NCBI GenBank assembly: GCA_002633025.1
Contig: NMRB01000073.1
Location: 276,168 to 340,167 of the forward strand
Direction of reading: 5' to 3'
Source: Notospermus geniculatus
Taxonomy: Eukaryota > Nemertea > Pilidiophora > Heteronemertea > Lineidae
Length of the DNA: 64,000 bases
The notes under the pieces were generated by a model, which was not told where the DNA came from, made no database searches, and saw only the letters and a program-made list of their open reading frames with translations. The position numbers and the translations under genes are program-made. How positions within the stretch are numbered: the first letter of the stretch is position 1; every line of letters starts with the position of its first letter. Below, piece after piece: positions 11,816 through 23,915 of this stretch.

Positions 11816-11849
11816 GCACCGAAAGCGCGTAGCCCATGGGGGGGGGGTA

Positions 11850-12600
11850 CACGATACACATGCCAGACTTTAGACTTATCACAAACACCACTGATTTGCT
11901 ATAAGGATACACAGGCCAGACTTTAGACTTTTATCACGAACACCACTGATTTGCTATAAGGATACACATACCAGACTTTAGACTTACATCACAAACACCA
12001 GTCTGATTTACTTTGAGGATACTCATACCAGACTTACATCACTAAATTACTGATTTGCTATTAGGGATCATATATACTATCATATATGCCAGACTCTATC
12101 ATATGCCAGACTCTATCATATATGCCAGACTCTATCATANAGACTTCAGAATTACATCACGAACACTACTGATATGCTATAACGATACACATGCCAGACT
12201 TTAGACTTACATCAGGAACACCACCGATATGCTATAAGGAAACACATGCCAGACTTCAGACTTACATCATGAGCACCACTGATTTGCTGTAAGGATACAC
12301 ATGCCAGACTTTAGACTAACATCACGAACACCACTGATATGCTATAAGGATACACATGCCAGACGTCAGACTTACATCACGAACACCACTGCTATAAGGA
12401 TAAACATACCAGACTTTAGACTTACATCACGAACACCAGTCTGATTTGCTTTGAGGATACTCATACCAGACTTACATCACTAAATCACTGATTTGGTATG
12501 AGGGATTGATGCACATGCCAGACTTATGGTCTTCGAACGCCACTGATTTGATATGAGGATACAAATGCCAGACTGTACATCAGTAACACAGCTGATTTGC
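11850..12600. repeat. 55-bp satellite array
   Basis: Units approximate GATACACATGCCAGACTTTA, then GACTTACATCACGAACACCA, then CTGATTTGCTATAAG, with indels and a few longer variants. A single N at 12140 lies inside the array, where an assembler would be expected to struggle. Confidence 0.9.
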
Positions 12601-12603
12601 TCT

Positions 12604-12893
12604 AAGGACACATATGCCAGACTCTATTATATATGCCAGACTCTATCATATGCCAGACTATCGTATATGCCAGACTCTATCATATATGCCAGACTCTATC
12701 ATATGCCAGACTCTATCATATGTCAGACTCTATCATATGTCAGACTCTATCGTATGCCAGACTCTGTCATATATGCCAGACTCTATCATATATGCCAGAC
12801 TCGATGATATGCCAGACTCTATTATATGCCAGACTTTATCATGTATGCCAGACTCTATCATATATGCCAGACTCTATCATATGCCAGACTCAT
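12604..12893. repeat. 17-19-bp sub-satellite
   Basis: Runs of ATATGCCAGACTCTATCAT, about 16 units. The word GCCAGACT comes from the neighbouring 55-bp unit, so this looks like a secondary amplification of part of it. A smaller burst occurs at about 12074-12139, just before the N. Apparent peptides here (MPDSIIYAR repeats) are artefacts. Confidence 0.9.
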
Positions 12894-13613
12894 ATTTTGA
12901 ATCACAGCATTGAAATGACTGAAAATTTTGTCCCGGTCTATCTAGATCCATCTGCTTGCATGCACTCAGCACACAAGCTACTCATCCATGGCCAATGAAG
13001 TGTTCACTAGATATTAGATATCTGCCTTAATTTCTTTATTCTTATAAAATTCATTTAAAACTTGTTACGAAGTAATCGTCCTCCACTAAAAAGGTGAACA
13101 CGGCCACATTTGTGGGATTTAGTGAATCTTAACATCAAAGTCGCAGACGAGAGATATTTCGTCAGAAAGTTTTTCAGTGGCTGAAATGCTCGACTGCAAA
13201 GATATTGAAATCTTGTATTGATCTTTGCAAATTCATATTAAGTCAGCCGGAATGAAGCCGGTTCTCTACTCGGACATAGAGCTATTTTTTATTAGCTCTT
13301 GAGATTGTCCGAATGTTTATTAGACCGATATTTCTGTCTTATTGGGCGGCACTTCATGCTGCACTACGTGAAAATTTGGCTATAAACAAAGTAGTCCGAA
13401 GATTCTGAGATGGTTGTTGTTAATACTTAGTTGAAATTTGTCCATTTTACGAACGGTACCTTGTTCAGAGTTCTATATGACTGCATGGTACAAAATGCTC
13501 CAAGCATATTTGGGATATTGATGAATAAAGCATGTAGTCATGTTTCTTATTATCGTGACGTTTGGTCAGACTCATAATCCCTTTGGCAACCTGGCCTATT
13601 CTTTGGCAAAATA
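12894..13613. other. unique sequence, no gene seen
   Basis: No exon or element recognised. Confidence 0.35.
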
Positions 13614-14005
13614 AGCCGTACTTACATTACAAACGAAGTCCAGACTTCTCCTGCTTATACACTACAAAAAAGGCGGGCGTAATGAAGCCTGGGTCTACGA
13701 AGTCCAAAATTCCTAAGCCCGGATGACATGAGTGGGCCTAGATTAAGTCCGGACTTGACCCGGGCTTCTAATGCAGGTGTAAGTGCAATTATTTTAGTTC
13801 TAGACCCAGCAACAGATGGCGTTGCTATAATTACGTCTGTTATTACCGTACATTGAGTGACCCGCGGATGTGACCTCCGAATTCACCTACAATTGCTGTT
13901 TACTAATCGGATTTGTAGTGTAAGTGCTCTGATAGAGAAACCCGGACTTCAAATGAGTCCGGACCTGAAAAAACTCGGACTTCTCTTTGTAGTGTAAGTA
14001 CGGCT
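13614..14005. mobile_element. MITE with AGCCGTACTTACA ends
   Basis: Left AGCCGTACTTACATTACAAA pairs with right TTTGTAGTGTAAGTACGGCT, and inner arms around AAGTCCGGACTT also fold. It is flanked by ATA on both sides. It resembles the element at 59964-60401 in layout and in the internal GTCCGGAC words. Confidence 0.75.
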
Positions 14006-14543
14006 ATAATGATGTACTTCTAGTTTATGTTCAGCAAAATTGCAAAAAAAACTCATCGGAAGGCCTTCAGCATTAACTTCAAAGAAAATAAGCACTGTTG
14101 AATACTCAAACATACTCATCAATATTTTGAGCATATAAGCGCTTCTTGATTGATTGGTTGATTCCGAGATTCATTGGTGTAGAACTTCCACCAAAGTCAC
14201 AGAATTTGTGAGAATCTTTCAGTAAAGAATCTAGACCATTGAATTGAACTTTATTTTTTTTTGTAAGAAATATTTCAGGAACTTTTATGTTTCAATGAAA
14301 TTGTGTGCAGGAAATTCTAACGAGGTAATAACACTTGCAGCATCTGAAGAAAAATGCCACATCCAATCGGTACGGAAAAATATCAAGCATTGGGAACTAT
14401 TTCCCTGCATTGCAATATCTCCATAGTAACTAAAGAAATTTCAATGCTGTTGGCAAGGAGACAAATGATGAAGGAAAATATTTCACGAACTTCATGATTA
14501 AGTTTGTTGCTCATACATTAGGCCTTTTACTTCTCAGCATTTT
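14006..14543. other. no recognised feature
   Basis: Unique AT-rich sequence. Confidence 0.35.
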
Positions 14544-14796
14544 TAGCTCACCTGTGGTGAGCTCTTACAATGGTGCGGCGTCCGTCGTCGTCGTGGTCCT
14601 TCGTTGTTGTCCGTTAGCAGGACACGTTACGTATTGATCTGAAACTTGGTACATATATACCCCTAGGTCATATGACCTATGACACCAAGTTTCGGTCCGA
14701 TTTGATTCTTAACTTGGCCACCAGGTGGCTAAAACCAAAAACACAAAAAGTGCAATAACTCCTGGACTAATGACTGGATCATCTCCAAATTTTTAT

Positions 14797-15432
14797 GCCC
14801 CCGACTTCCGAAAAAGTCGGGGGCATTATGTCGTGGCGCGTGCGTCGGTGTCGGTGTCGTCGTCGGTGTCGGTGTCGGTGTCGTCGTCGGTGTCGGTGTC
14901 CGTTAACATTTGGTTTCCGTCAATTAGCTTGAGAACGCTTTGACCGATCAACCTGAATTTTTTTGTGAGGGTTGGTCTCTATGAGGGGACGGTTCCTTTC
15001 GATGACCAGCTCCGCCGCCCATCCAAGATGGCGGCTATGGTGGCCAGCGTGAAATCGGTTTCCGTCGATTAACTTCAGAACGCTTTGACCGATCAACCTA
15101 AATTTTTTTGTGAGGGTTGGTCTCTATGAGGGGACGGTTCCTTTCGATGACCAGCTCCGCCGCCCATCCAAGATGGCGGCTATGGTGGCCATCTTGAAAT
15201 CGAGTTTCCGTTGATTAACTTGAGAACGCTTTGCACAATCAACCTGAATTTTTTGTTGAGGGTTTGCATCTATGAGGGGAAGGTTCCTTTCGATGACCAG
15301 CTCTGCCGCCCATCCAAGATGGCGGCTATGGTGGCCATCTTGAAATCGAGTTTCCGTCAATTAAGTTCAGATTCCTTCGCCCATAAACAACATACCAGTC
15401 GGGGGCATATGCCACGCTCTGCGTTGCTCTTG
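14797..15432. mobile_element. hairpin-ended repeat nested in R2
   Basis: It starts with a stem-loop, GCCCCCGACTTCC...AAGTCGGGGGC (14797-14826), and ends near CAGTCGGGGGCATATGCCAC. The R2 phrase TTTTTATCATAGG is split across it with TTAT on both sides. Inside are a GTCGGT microsatellite (about 14846-14903) and a direct repeat of about 146 bp at 14923, 15058, 15204 and 15350 containing CATCCAAGATGGCGGC. Confidence 0.75.
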
Positions 15433-15598
15433 TTATCATAGGTGTATCTAATGAGGATACATAGCATATATAACGGGTTTTTGATTTGACCTACATGTAC
15501 TTTTCAAGGTGACAGAGGTCAAAGTTCAGAATTTTTCGTGGCACATTTCGTAACTGCTGGAACTATTTACCTGAAACTTGGTACATAAGGTAAACTGG

Positions 15599-15828
15599 GG
15601 TAATAGTAGCCCCGGGGTAATAGCAACCCCTAGCCTGGATAAAGCTCAGGACACTGACTTTATCATTGGACCCAAGAACTGGGCTTTGTACAGGAGAATG
15701 GGACCCAATGTACAGCTAACTTGTGGGATTTACACCCCATAATAAATGTATTACCAACAGATAGGAACATGGTGCCTTAATTGCTAGGGGCTACTATTAC
15801 CCAGGGGCTACTATTACCCCAGTTTACC
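15599..15828. mobile_element. MITE with GGTAAACTGGGGTAATAG ends
   Basis: The left GGTAAACTGGGGTAATAGTA is the reverse complement of the right end (TACTATTACCCCAGTTTACC). A second inner copy, CCCGGGGTAATAGCAACCCC, pairs with the right arm. Nested in R2 between ...GGTACATA and ATATACCCC. Confidence 0.85.
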
Positions 15829-15880
15829 ATATATACCCCTAGATGAGTAAAATGAAATGAAACCTAATAAGGATAAAAAT

Positions 15881-16765
15881 TAAAGAAGTCAGAATTCAGG
15901 ATGAATGCGATGCAAGAAGTGATGTACGTGTACATGTATTGACTTGCTTGCCTTTAAAATGCCAGCAGACGGACAGAAAGTAGAATTTTGAAAAAAATCA
16001 GAATATCCCTGATTGCACCCAAAACACTAACCACACAATGGTGGGAAATGAGGGAATTAAAAAATCAGGGCTAAACGTGTTTAGGATGTGTAGTAATTAT
16101 TAGAATATATGAATTAGCACTGAAAATCCTTCAGTAGCAGAAAACCTGAGATTGAAAAACTTTGGTCGTGATATGGAAGTGGTTCGAGATGTAGAGCCTT
16201 AGTATATTTCAGCAGTGTTGTGTATTTCTTACTGTATACCCTACTGCTGTCCTTACCTGCATTCGCAGAAACCAAGAAAATGACAAAGGTGGACTATTTT
16301 TAGACAAAACACATGATTAACTCCACGATGACAAACTATGATGTCATCCCGTATCAATCCCAAACAAAAGTGACAAGTGCTGCCTCCTAGGAGTTTCTCA
16401 ATTAACTACGTTTTTCGTGGCAATCCATAGATTGATTCACGGGACACCTGATCTATACCTGTTTTTGTGTAACCGTAGTAATTTTTTATTGGAAAAATTG
16501 AGACTATCCATCTGTGGTGATTAGGCTAGCCTGGCGTGGCTACTTGTACCAAGTAAATTAGAGGCAGGAATCAATGGGATTTGACATAAAATCCATGATC
16601 AGTGTCTGATCTGAGTGTGTGTGGCGCAATTACGCTAGACTCCTTGCAGCGTAGGGTGAAAGGGCTAAAGCTCAAAGGTACAGTTTTTTTCGCCCCATAT
16701 CATTGAAATGTAGCTTGTATAGGCCTACATACATGTAATCAATAGTAATGAATAGAAAAGACTAT
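15881..16765. other. no recognised gene
   Basis: Unique AT-rich sequence; nothing supported. Confidence 0.35.
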
Positions 16766-16886
16766 GGGCCGTATTCTAGAAGCTTCCTTAACTCTAAGGT
16801 TTACCTTTGGCTACTGTTGTTTGCAGGGCAGAATACAAAAGCTTAAACTGGACCTTAGAGTTAAGGAGGCTTCTAGAATATGGGCC
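16766..16886. mobile_element. MITE with GGGCCGTATTCTAGAAGC ends
   Basis: GGGCCGTATTCTAGAAGC pairs with GCTTCTAGAATATGGGCC. Flanked by TAT on both sides. No coding content. Confidence 0.8.
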
Positions 16887-17164
16887 TATATATTTAACTG
16901 GAACCTCTCCTAAAGGATACATTTCACAACTAACAAATATTTCCCTTAATTAAAAGATTTTCTGATCCAGTTACACTGCTAACCAAAATGGCCAATTTGT
17001 TAGTGAACTTTCAGCATTCTTTAAAGAGAGATGTCGTCTTAGCGGAGGTGTCCATGAAGGGCAGTTATGGTATACAGTTTGTTAGGAACTTCCCTTACAA
17101 AACACCTCTGCCAGGCGGACACTTCTAATGAGGACATGAAAGTTCAGTCCTGAATTGATCAGTT

Positions 17165-17700
17165 GGTCTCCAAATTTTTATCATAGGTGTATCTAATGAG
17201 AATACATAACATATATAACAGGTTTTTGATTTGACCTTCTTTTCAAGGTCACAGAGGTCAAAGTTCGAAATTCTGCCATTTGGTGGCACCTTCTGTGGCT
17301 ATTTGACCCATTGTCTTCTAACCTGGTGTGATCATGTATCTAGGTACCCTCTATGTGTACAGCAAATTTTCGTCCATTTGGACCACAAATATATGCTTAC
17401 CAGGTGGTCATCTTGGAAAATGGACTTTGGCACATATGTCAATAAATTACATAAAGTGGATTGTTCGCGTCTGTCCAAGAGTGAACCAAAAATGATAAAA
17501 CAACACGTTTTGTTCGTAACAGCTGGTAAATGCACTGCGGCAGCGACCGCTCCGGAAACTGTTCTGCGGGAATGTTTGACTCGGGGCGAACAGTCTGCTT
17601 TAAGTGAAAATGTTTTGACATTGTTCTTCTGGTACCTCCACCCAGGTGAGCACATGGTCCATGGACCATTTCATTTTGACCTCTGTAATCAAGACACCTC
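17165..17700 (+). repeat. R2 copy, 5'-truncated
   Basis: Core phrases ATCATAGGTGTATCTAATGA and AAGGTCACAGAGGTCAAAGT, ending with CACCCAGGTGAGCACATGGT CC, the same 3' part found at 20638-20680. Confidence 0.7.
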
Positions 17701-18546
17701 TTGATTTTGGACAGCATAGTCCCAAAGGTGTCCTTAATAGAGAGGTTCCACTGAACTTCCACACTTGATGCTTAAACACAAGGGTTTCATCTGTCTACAA
17801 GTTATTACTCAGCTTGAGAGGAATCCTGGGGGAACGTGAAGCAAAATTAGTATTCAAAACTATAGCATACATGATAACCCGGGATATATCTGTTTTCATT
17901 TCGATTTCTGGATATGAATTTCTAATTCAATCCCGTTGAAAACCCCATCCACTCTGGGGAAAAAACAACACATGACTAAGTTCTTTCTTCCGTATATACT
18001 TATATCTCTTGTGAAAGACAAAATTTACGACCACATCTTATAAATTTCGCACAATTTTTTTATCGCTGGTGGATTCTTTGAACATCCTGGTCGGCTGGCT
18101 GCGGAGTTGTTGCTTCAAGCTAGTTACCATGGCAACCACTTAATTTTAAAGTCATAACTCGGAGGATGGGACATAGATTTTGAGAGGAAAAAAATACATT
18201 GGTTATATTCATTGACTTTTTCGTGGTGTCTGTTGGAATTTTCAATATTGAATGCGGTTGTTTATTAATTTTACTAATTGCTTGATTAGTCAGTAATTAA
18301 TTGATGTTTTGAATTAATTCCTTAATGAGTTGTTATTCTGGTATCAAGATGGAAAATATTTCTTACCTTCTTTGTATACATTACCTTCTAGTGAAAAATG
18401 CACCCCTACATGTGAATTGTACTCTTTCATATTAAACTGTTTGAAATTTGGAAAGTGCTGACTTTGTCAAATTTTGGAGGATTTGTGAGGTCATTTTCCA
18501 CTCAACGAATATGCAACGTGGGGTACCGGATCATGTGTTTTCCGAT
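17701..18546. other. no recognised gene
   Basis: Mostly unique sequence; no exon seen. Confidence 0.35.
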
Positions 18547-18799
18547 CAGGGGCGTAGCTAGCTTTTATGGCCTAGGGGGCAAAATTGTTTGAGCCTCTGG
18601 AGGGCGAAGCCAGAGGGGGTTTGGGGTCTTCCCCCAGAAAAAGATTGAAAATTTACATCCTCTCAGATACATTTTCCCGACATCTGACACCACAATAATT
18701 TGGCTTGAAAAGGGCAAATGACCTTTTGTAGGAAAAATTTGTTTTGTCCCTTTTTGCTCTGGGGGGCATTTGCCCCCCTCTCCGCTAGCTATGCCCTTG
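18547..18799. mobile_element. MITE family P (CAGGGGCGTAGCTAGC ends)
   Basis: CAGGGGCGTAGCTAGC pairs with GCTAGCTATGCCCTTG. CCGAT lies directly on both sides. The interior CTACATCCTCTCAGA-like segment and TTTTGCTCTGGGGGG recur at 28677-28902. Ends of this kind are typical of hAT-type MITEs; the superfamily call is inferred. Confidence 0.75.
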
Positions 18800-19811
18800 C
18801 CGATTCTCCATGGCCCAAACAAAACCCACCCTATTTCCAAGGTGCACCATGGGACCTGGTCTGGTTCTACAAAGATTGGGGTAATTTGCATGAAAATGTC
18901 CTATTCATTTGTCGAGAATGTTTTGCAAAACAAAGACTTGTATTTTGATCAAAATTTACTGTCCCATATTGCCCCCACAAGTCCAGCGAATGCGATGACA
19001 AAAAGGGGGTGGTACGGCTCAGAATTAGTATTCCAAAACTGTCCGTCTGCAGCCAAAATCACCGGGATTAAAATGGGTTTTAATCAATGGCCCCGATTTC
19101 AGATTCCAACATCTCACAGAGAATTTCAAGACAGAAAATTAAATTAGTACACCATGCCTGCATTTGGTGACCTCAGATTTCGGTCGATGGAGGGGTGTGA
19201 GCTGTCATATTATTTTCACATCCATCAGTTTGTCTTGAAAGGTGATTTGGATTGGGACGTCCTATTTGCATATTCATCGTTTTTACCGGTTCATTCCAAT
19301 AATTAGTGGATTTTGATTAAATCTCAGTCGCAAGATTGAAGGGTCAATGTGTGGTATGCTTCCGATGAAACTTTCTACACGGTAGTCCTCCAGTACAGCC
19401 TCCAATTGTAAAAAGTTAGATTTGTATGCAAATTTCATGCAAAAGAGGTTAGAGTCTTTCCACAGATTAGGATTACCTAGTGTTTCGAAACCAAAGATGC
19501 TAAACCTTTCCCCTTCGGTGGATTTTCTCTGATTTATTTTGTCGCGAGAAGTCTTCTTCAATTTGACTCTTCAAAACAGGCGGCGGTTAAACATCTGTCC
19601 ACCATAGGGGTGTCAACTTTTTAATTCACCCGGCCTATGGCTCACCTGGGCTGGCTAACCAGTTCTCTAGACATGCCATTGAATTTCCATTTTGAATTAT
19701 CCCATCTTATGTTTTCTTAACAACAGATGAAATTCAGGACAGCCTGGGTCATGTGATTTGAACCCCTTCTTGTCGTCATTGGGTACCCTCTGATCATCCG
19801 CCCTCTCCAAA
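18800..19811. other. no recognised gene
   Basis: Unique sequence; no splice-supported frame. Confidence 0.35.
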
Positions 19812-20690
19812 TTAGTCCAGTAATCCCTAAACTAACGTATGGATCATCTCTAAACTTTCATCAGCGGTGCATCTAATGAGGATACATGATGTATGTAACA
19901 TGTTTTTGATTTGACCTACTTTTCAAGGCCACGGAGGTCAAAGTTCAAAATTTTGTCATTTGGCGGCACGTTTCGTTGCTATTTGACCTATTATCTTCTA
20001 ACTTTGTGTGATCATGTATCTAGGTACATGTACCCTCTTCATACAGCAAGTTTTCGTGGTATTTGACCGTGAATATATGGTTACCAGGCTGTCATCTCGG
20101 AAAGTGGGACTTTGGCACTTACGCACTTACGTCATCAATTACTCCAAGCGAAAATGTTTTGGCCTTGAAATTTCGACCATAATCATATTACCCAGGAACT
20201 CAAGGCTTGCCCTGGAACATTTCAATTTAACAATGAGGAACCCGCACGCCGTTTATCCCGACAGGTCGGCGCAGCGATCGATGAGACCGAACCGACGTCA
20301 TTGACGTCGTTTTATGTGCTGACGTTGCGTCATGAAAAAATCAGCTGTACATTTTTCTACAGGAAAAAATGAGATAAAGACGTTGCCGTTATCGCCATCC
20401 TACCTCTTTATTTTAAGGAAAAAAGCAAAGAAATTGCAGAACTTTTCATCCGCGACAAGATGGTGTAAATTTTAATGTCATGCGACCGAAAATATAGGGT
20501 TTATTTCACGCCAGAAGTTAATGGAAATGACTGGAAATCACGTTGAAAAAAGAAACTTCGGTCTCATCGATCGCAGTGCCACGTCGTGACGTTAGTTCGT
20601 CCGGTTCCTCATTGTCATTTGTTCTTCTGGTACATTCACCCAGGTGAGCACATGGTCCATAGACCATTTCATTTAGCAGAAATACCAGGT
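19812..20690 (+). repeat. R2 copy interrupted by a MITE
   Basis: Contains GTGCATCTAATGAGGATACA and CACGGAGGTCAAAGTTC. After the nested element at 20230-20615 it ends with the family 3' segment CACCCAGGTGAGCACATGGT. Confidence 0.7.
20230..20615. mobile_element. MITE with ACAATGAGGAACC ends
   Basis: ACAATGAGGAACC at the left, GGTTCCTCATTGT at the right; inner arms GATCGATGAGACCGAA and TTCGGTCTCATCGATCG also pair. CpG-rich with repeated GACGT words. Confidence 0.85.
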
Positions 20691-21012
20691 GTATGCATGG
20701 TCTACAGAGTCGGATGTGAATTACTGTGCATATCCAAACATTGCCTAACGCACTCATACACAATGCATGCACAAAAAGACTCAAAGAAGTAATCAACAAA
20801 CAAATGTCTGAAAAATGGCCAAGTTTTCTTTGAGGTATGGGAAGACTGGAGGATATGGAAAGGTTTTTGCCAATGTAACTACCGGTAGTTGTGCAAATAA
20901 AAAACTAATAATAGCTTTTACTCCATTTCTGCCTTACAAAAGCATTAAGGTGCACATTACAAAATGATCTTTAAAATGCATGTAATTTACTTTACTAGGC
21001 AATACCACGTTC

Positions 21013-21180
21013 CAGGCACGGCTCCAAGGGGGGCACACCTGCCCCCTCTATTTTGTGGAAAATCTTTAATATTGACTGGGAAATTTCGGAATTTTGAAAA
21101 GATGTTAAAATTTGACCGAGGTTTTCCACGATGTGCGCTGGCTGTGCCCCCTCTTTCCCATGATTCTGGATCCGCCCCTT
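21013..21180. mobile_element. hAT-like MITE family H, diverged
   Basis: Left CAGGCACGGCTCCAAGGGGG and right TTCTGGATCCGCCCCTT are the two ends seen in the better copies at 30485 and 54058. Confidence 0.6.
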
Positions 21181-21515
21181 CGTTCTGTGGGGGAACTGCG
21201 AGACATGTCACATCATTAGGAGTGCTTGGGGGACGTAATGGCGTCATTTCGTCGCATGATGTCGCCAACGTCACGGATGACATGATGGAAATCTCGGTGA
21301 CCAGATTGTTATTTTCGTTAATATCTTGATATTTCGAAAGCTATAAGTCGTATCAAAGTTTGGGATACATAAGGACACTTCCCAGGTCTGTCTGCATGTC
21401 CACACCAAGTTTGGCGGCGATCCGTTCGTCAGTCTTGGAGAATATCGCGAACAAACAAACACACATGCAAACAAACAAACTCTTCTCAAATTTTAGTATG
21501 ATTTACATCGCCAAA
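21181..21515 (-). repeat. interspersed repeat R3, minus orientation
   Basis: The reverse complement matches 30020-30375: TAAAATTTGAGAAGAGTTTG, CATGCAGACAGACC, CAAGATATTAACGAAAATAA and a GACGT-rich tail. A partial third copy is at 59341-59470. No protein recognised. Confidence 0.75.
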
Positions 21516-22631
21516 ACATTCATTCGTACAAATTTGTTGCTGGTCTTTGGAAGGATCCATTCTTTTGTTCGTGGAACAGAAACTTGAGACCCTTACTCTG
21601 ACGAGGGACAAAGTCAATTTTCATACCAAACTACTGTGATTACATAATGATGTGCTAAGGAACACGCTTCCCATTGTTTCAAACGTAGTTTGGGACATCA
21701 CAACGGCTATACCCTTGCAAATGTCAGCTAATTTTGACTGGGTAACCGAGTTTCATGTCTTTTGGAGAACCTTTGACCTTGAAGAACCTTGATGAGACCC
21801 TTTGGGCAGTCAGATATTTGACAATTGTCGTACTTTCTACCCCTTGATTAGAATTCTTCAACTTAAATGATAGAATTTCAATTCGTATTATTTGAAATTT
21901 TGTAACTATCGGAAAACTGCTTTTGGGAGAGACAAAGATGATGGCAGTCCCACACACAGTTGGAGATTGAAATAGATAGCATTCAGGGTCTGAAAACATG
22001 AGAAATACAACTAATCTAGTGATATCTGAGATAGGTTCTGGCTTTCACTTCTTGAACCTCGGATTCCCTTTCAAATTGAAATAAGATGGATTGCAATGAA
22101 AATTAATATGTTACGTTCAAAGTTTAATAGGTAGTTCAGGAACCCCCTCCGTTTTTTCTTCAAAAGTGTTTGTGAAGCGTGCTTTTGCCCCAGGCAAATT
22201 TTTATATCAGGATGACGTTTTCACTTTGGATTGCAAAGTTTTGTCTATTTTAAAGAGTTTTGCCATTTTCTGATCCACTTCTGTTCCTCTCAATATTTTT
22301 GCAGGCAAAGTGTATTGAAAATGTCTGTGGTGAACTCTGAAGCCTTACTTGTTTGTGAGGACTGAAATACATGGACTTTTTCAAACACAAGCTTCTTTGG
22401 ATACAACAACTTTTAATATTGATCTGCATATGAATTGCAAAAATACATGTAGATGACACTGCCTTTTCTTCAGAATTTTTTTCCATGCATGACTCGGTTG
22501 ACAAAACCTCACACTGTATTATCCCAATATGCACAGGAATTTGACTTTATGGGGTGCACCACCAAAGGCTGTCATCAAAAAACCTTGTATCAATTTTGTA
22601 CAAAAGTAGAAATTTGTTTTTCATTTTGTCA
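21516..22631. other. unique sequence upstream of the splice-site candidate
   Basis: No repeat or coding region recognised in 1.1 kb. Confidence 0.35.
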
Positions 22632-22699
22632 CTAATTATGACTTTCTTCTCTCTTTCCAGGTAAGTTTTATGGTCTGCGTAACAGAAACTGTGGTGAGT
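22632..22699 (+). promoter_or_regulatory. candidate recursive splice site / 33-nt microexon
   Basis: A branch-like CTAAT (22632-22636) and a long pyrimidine tract (CTTTCTTCTCTCTTTC, 22642-22657) lead to CAG|GTAAGT, with AG at 22659-22660 and GTAAGT at 22661-22666. A strong acceptor is thus fused directly to a consensus donor. A second good donor, GTG|GTGAGT, follows at 22694, so 22661-22693 could be spliced as a 33-nt exon. Entered in phase 1, the phase of the intron before the Meis exon, it stays open (KFYGLRNRNC) and leaves in phase 1. It is on the same strand as the Meis exon. Ratchet points in long introns have exactly this form. No transcript evidence is available to me. Confidence 0.45.
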
Positions 22700-23915
22700 T
22701 GCTGTGTTTCATTGAGATAACAGGGGAAATAGGGGAAAGGTCTGCAAAAATTATGTCTTTTGTTTGCTAGTGGTGTGAATTTTCTACCTGTCACATGTGG
22801 CCAGTGTGGTTTGTACATGTAGCTAATGATGGAGATGCTCATGCTGTACTTTTGAGATCAAAAAGTAAAAAATGCTATAAAAATTCTAAAAACTAAAAAT
22901 CAGATAAAAATATGATCACTGAACTTGAAATTGAAAATTGAATATTTGTGGGAAAAAATAAAGAATTGTGTCTTTGCTTGTGACTTGTGATTTACAAGGT
23001 TGAAATGTGCATCATGCACGAGTTTTGCAAGATAGGCCCTGTATATTCTGAACATTCTGTACAGTGTACATTACATGTACACTGTATTTAGCTGCCATTA
23101 CATACGATACTTCTCAAAAATCTCATGTTGAATCTTAAACTCTCTGCTGATAGAAGAATTCATAGAAACAAAAAATATGTGAGGTGACTTGACTTTTTGT
23201 ACAGGACCTCTTCTAATCCTCATCGTATGCAAACCGCTCCGTAATTATCCTTTACGGTACGATGAAACAATAGGATGACGTCTAATGCTTTCATCAGCCC
23301 TCCCATTGTCTTCCGCTGGCGGTTCACCTTGGCTGACCAAGAAAAAGAGATTTATGCGACAGTCATCAGCGTCTTTAGAAATCCTGTGAATATTGCATCC
23401 ATTTCCTTTCTCTACCTATTCCACATTGGCAATAAATCACAGATCCCAGTAAGTCATTTTCACACAACATGATCTCATAAATTAACCAACATCCATCCTT
23501 GTCATTTCCTATATCATCGCCAGCACTCGCTTATCTCTGACGATTACTGACAAAATGGCTGTCGAGGAAGACGTGGATTACCCACGGTATACACCCTGAT
23601 TTGTCTTTGCGGTTGTACATGTCATGTCGGCGTTTACACCTCTTCCTACACAAGTCAAGTTCATCAAAGAAAAACGTGAAAGCAGACGAAGATGAATCCT
23701 TTTCTGCTTTCACGTCTGCTCATCGTAATATATTCGACTCTCAATCAACGACCGTGGTTACCTCTCCTGTGTGTGGTTAACACTCTCGTGATCGGTTACA
23801 GATTTCTTCTTTAGCAATTGCGGGCATGAAAAGTGGTAAAAAAAGTTGGCAAGAGCTGTGTTCCTTGTAAATTTCAACAGTTTAGCAACAGTTATTCGTA
23901 ACCCTTACTCGATCT
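22700..23915. other. no recognised gene
   Basis: Mostly unique. A small palindrome ACAGTGTACATTACATGT.. lies near 23060-23087. No exon supported. Confidence 0.35.

Larger units (their letters stand above)
14544..15880 (+). repeat. interspersed repeat R2 with two nested insertions
   Basis: Begins with the hairpin TAGCTCACCTGTGGTGAGCT, as at 48657. It carries the conserved core CTGAAACTTGGTACATATA, CACCAAGTTTCGGTCCGA, then ATCATAGGTGTATCTAATGA and AAGGTCACAGAGGTCAAAGT. Two elements interrupt it (14797-15432 and 15599-15828); the R2 sequence resumes cleanly on the far side of each. R2 pieces also occur at 7925, 17165, 19812, 48657, 52560 and 54757. No protein is encoded in what I can read. Confidence 0.75.

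Noticed and set aside
12553-12998. Frames with MPDSIIYARLYH repeats
   Set aside because: Produced by the short-unit satellite; open in all three forward frames, as expected of a repeat without stops.
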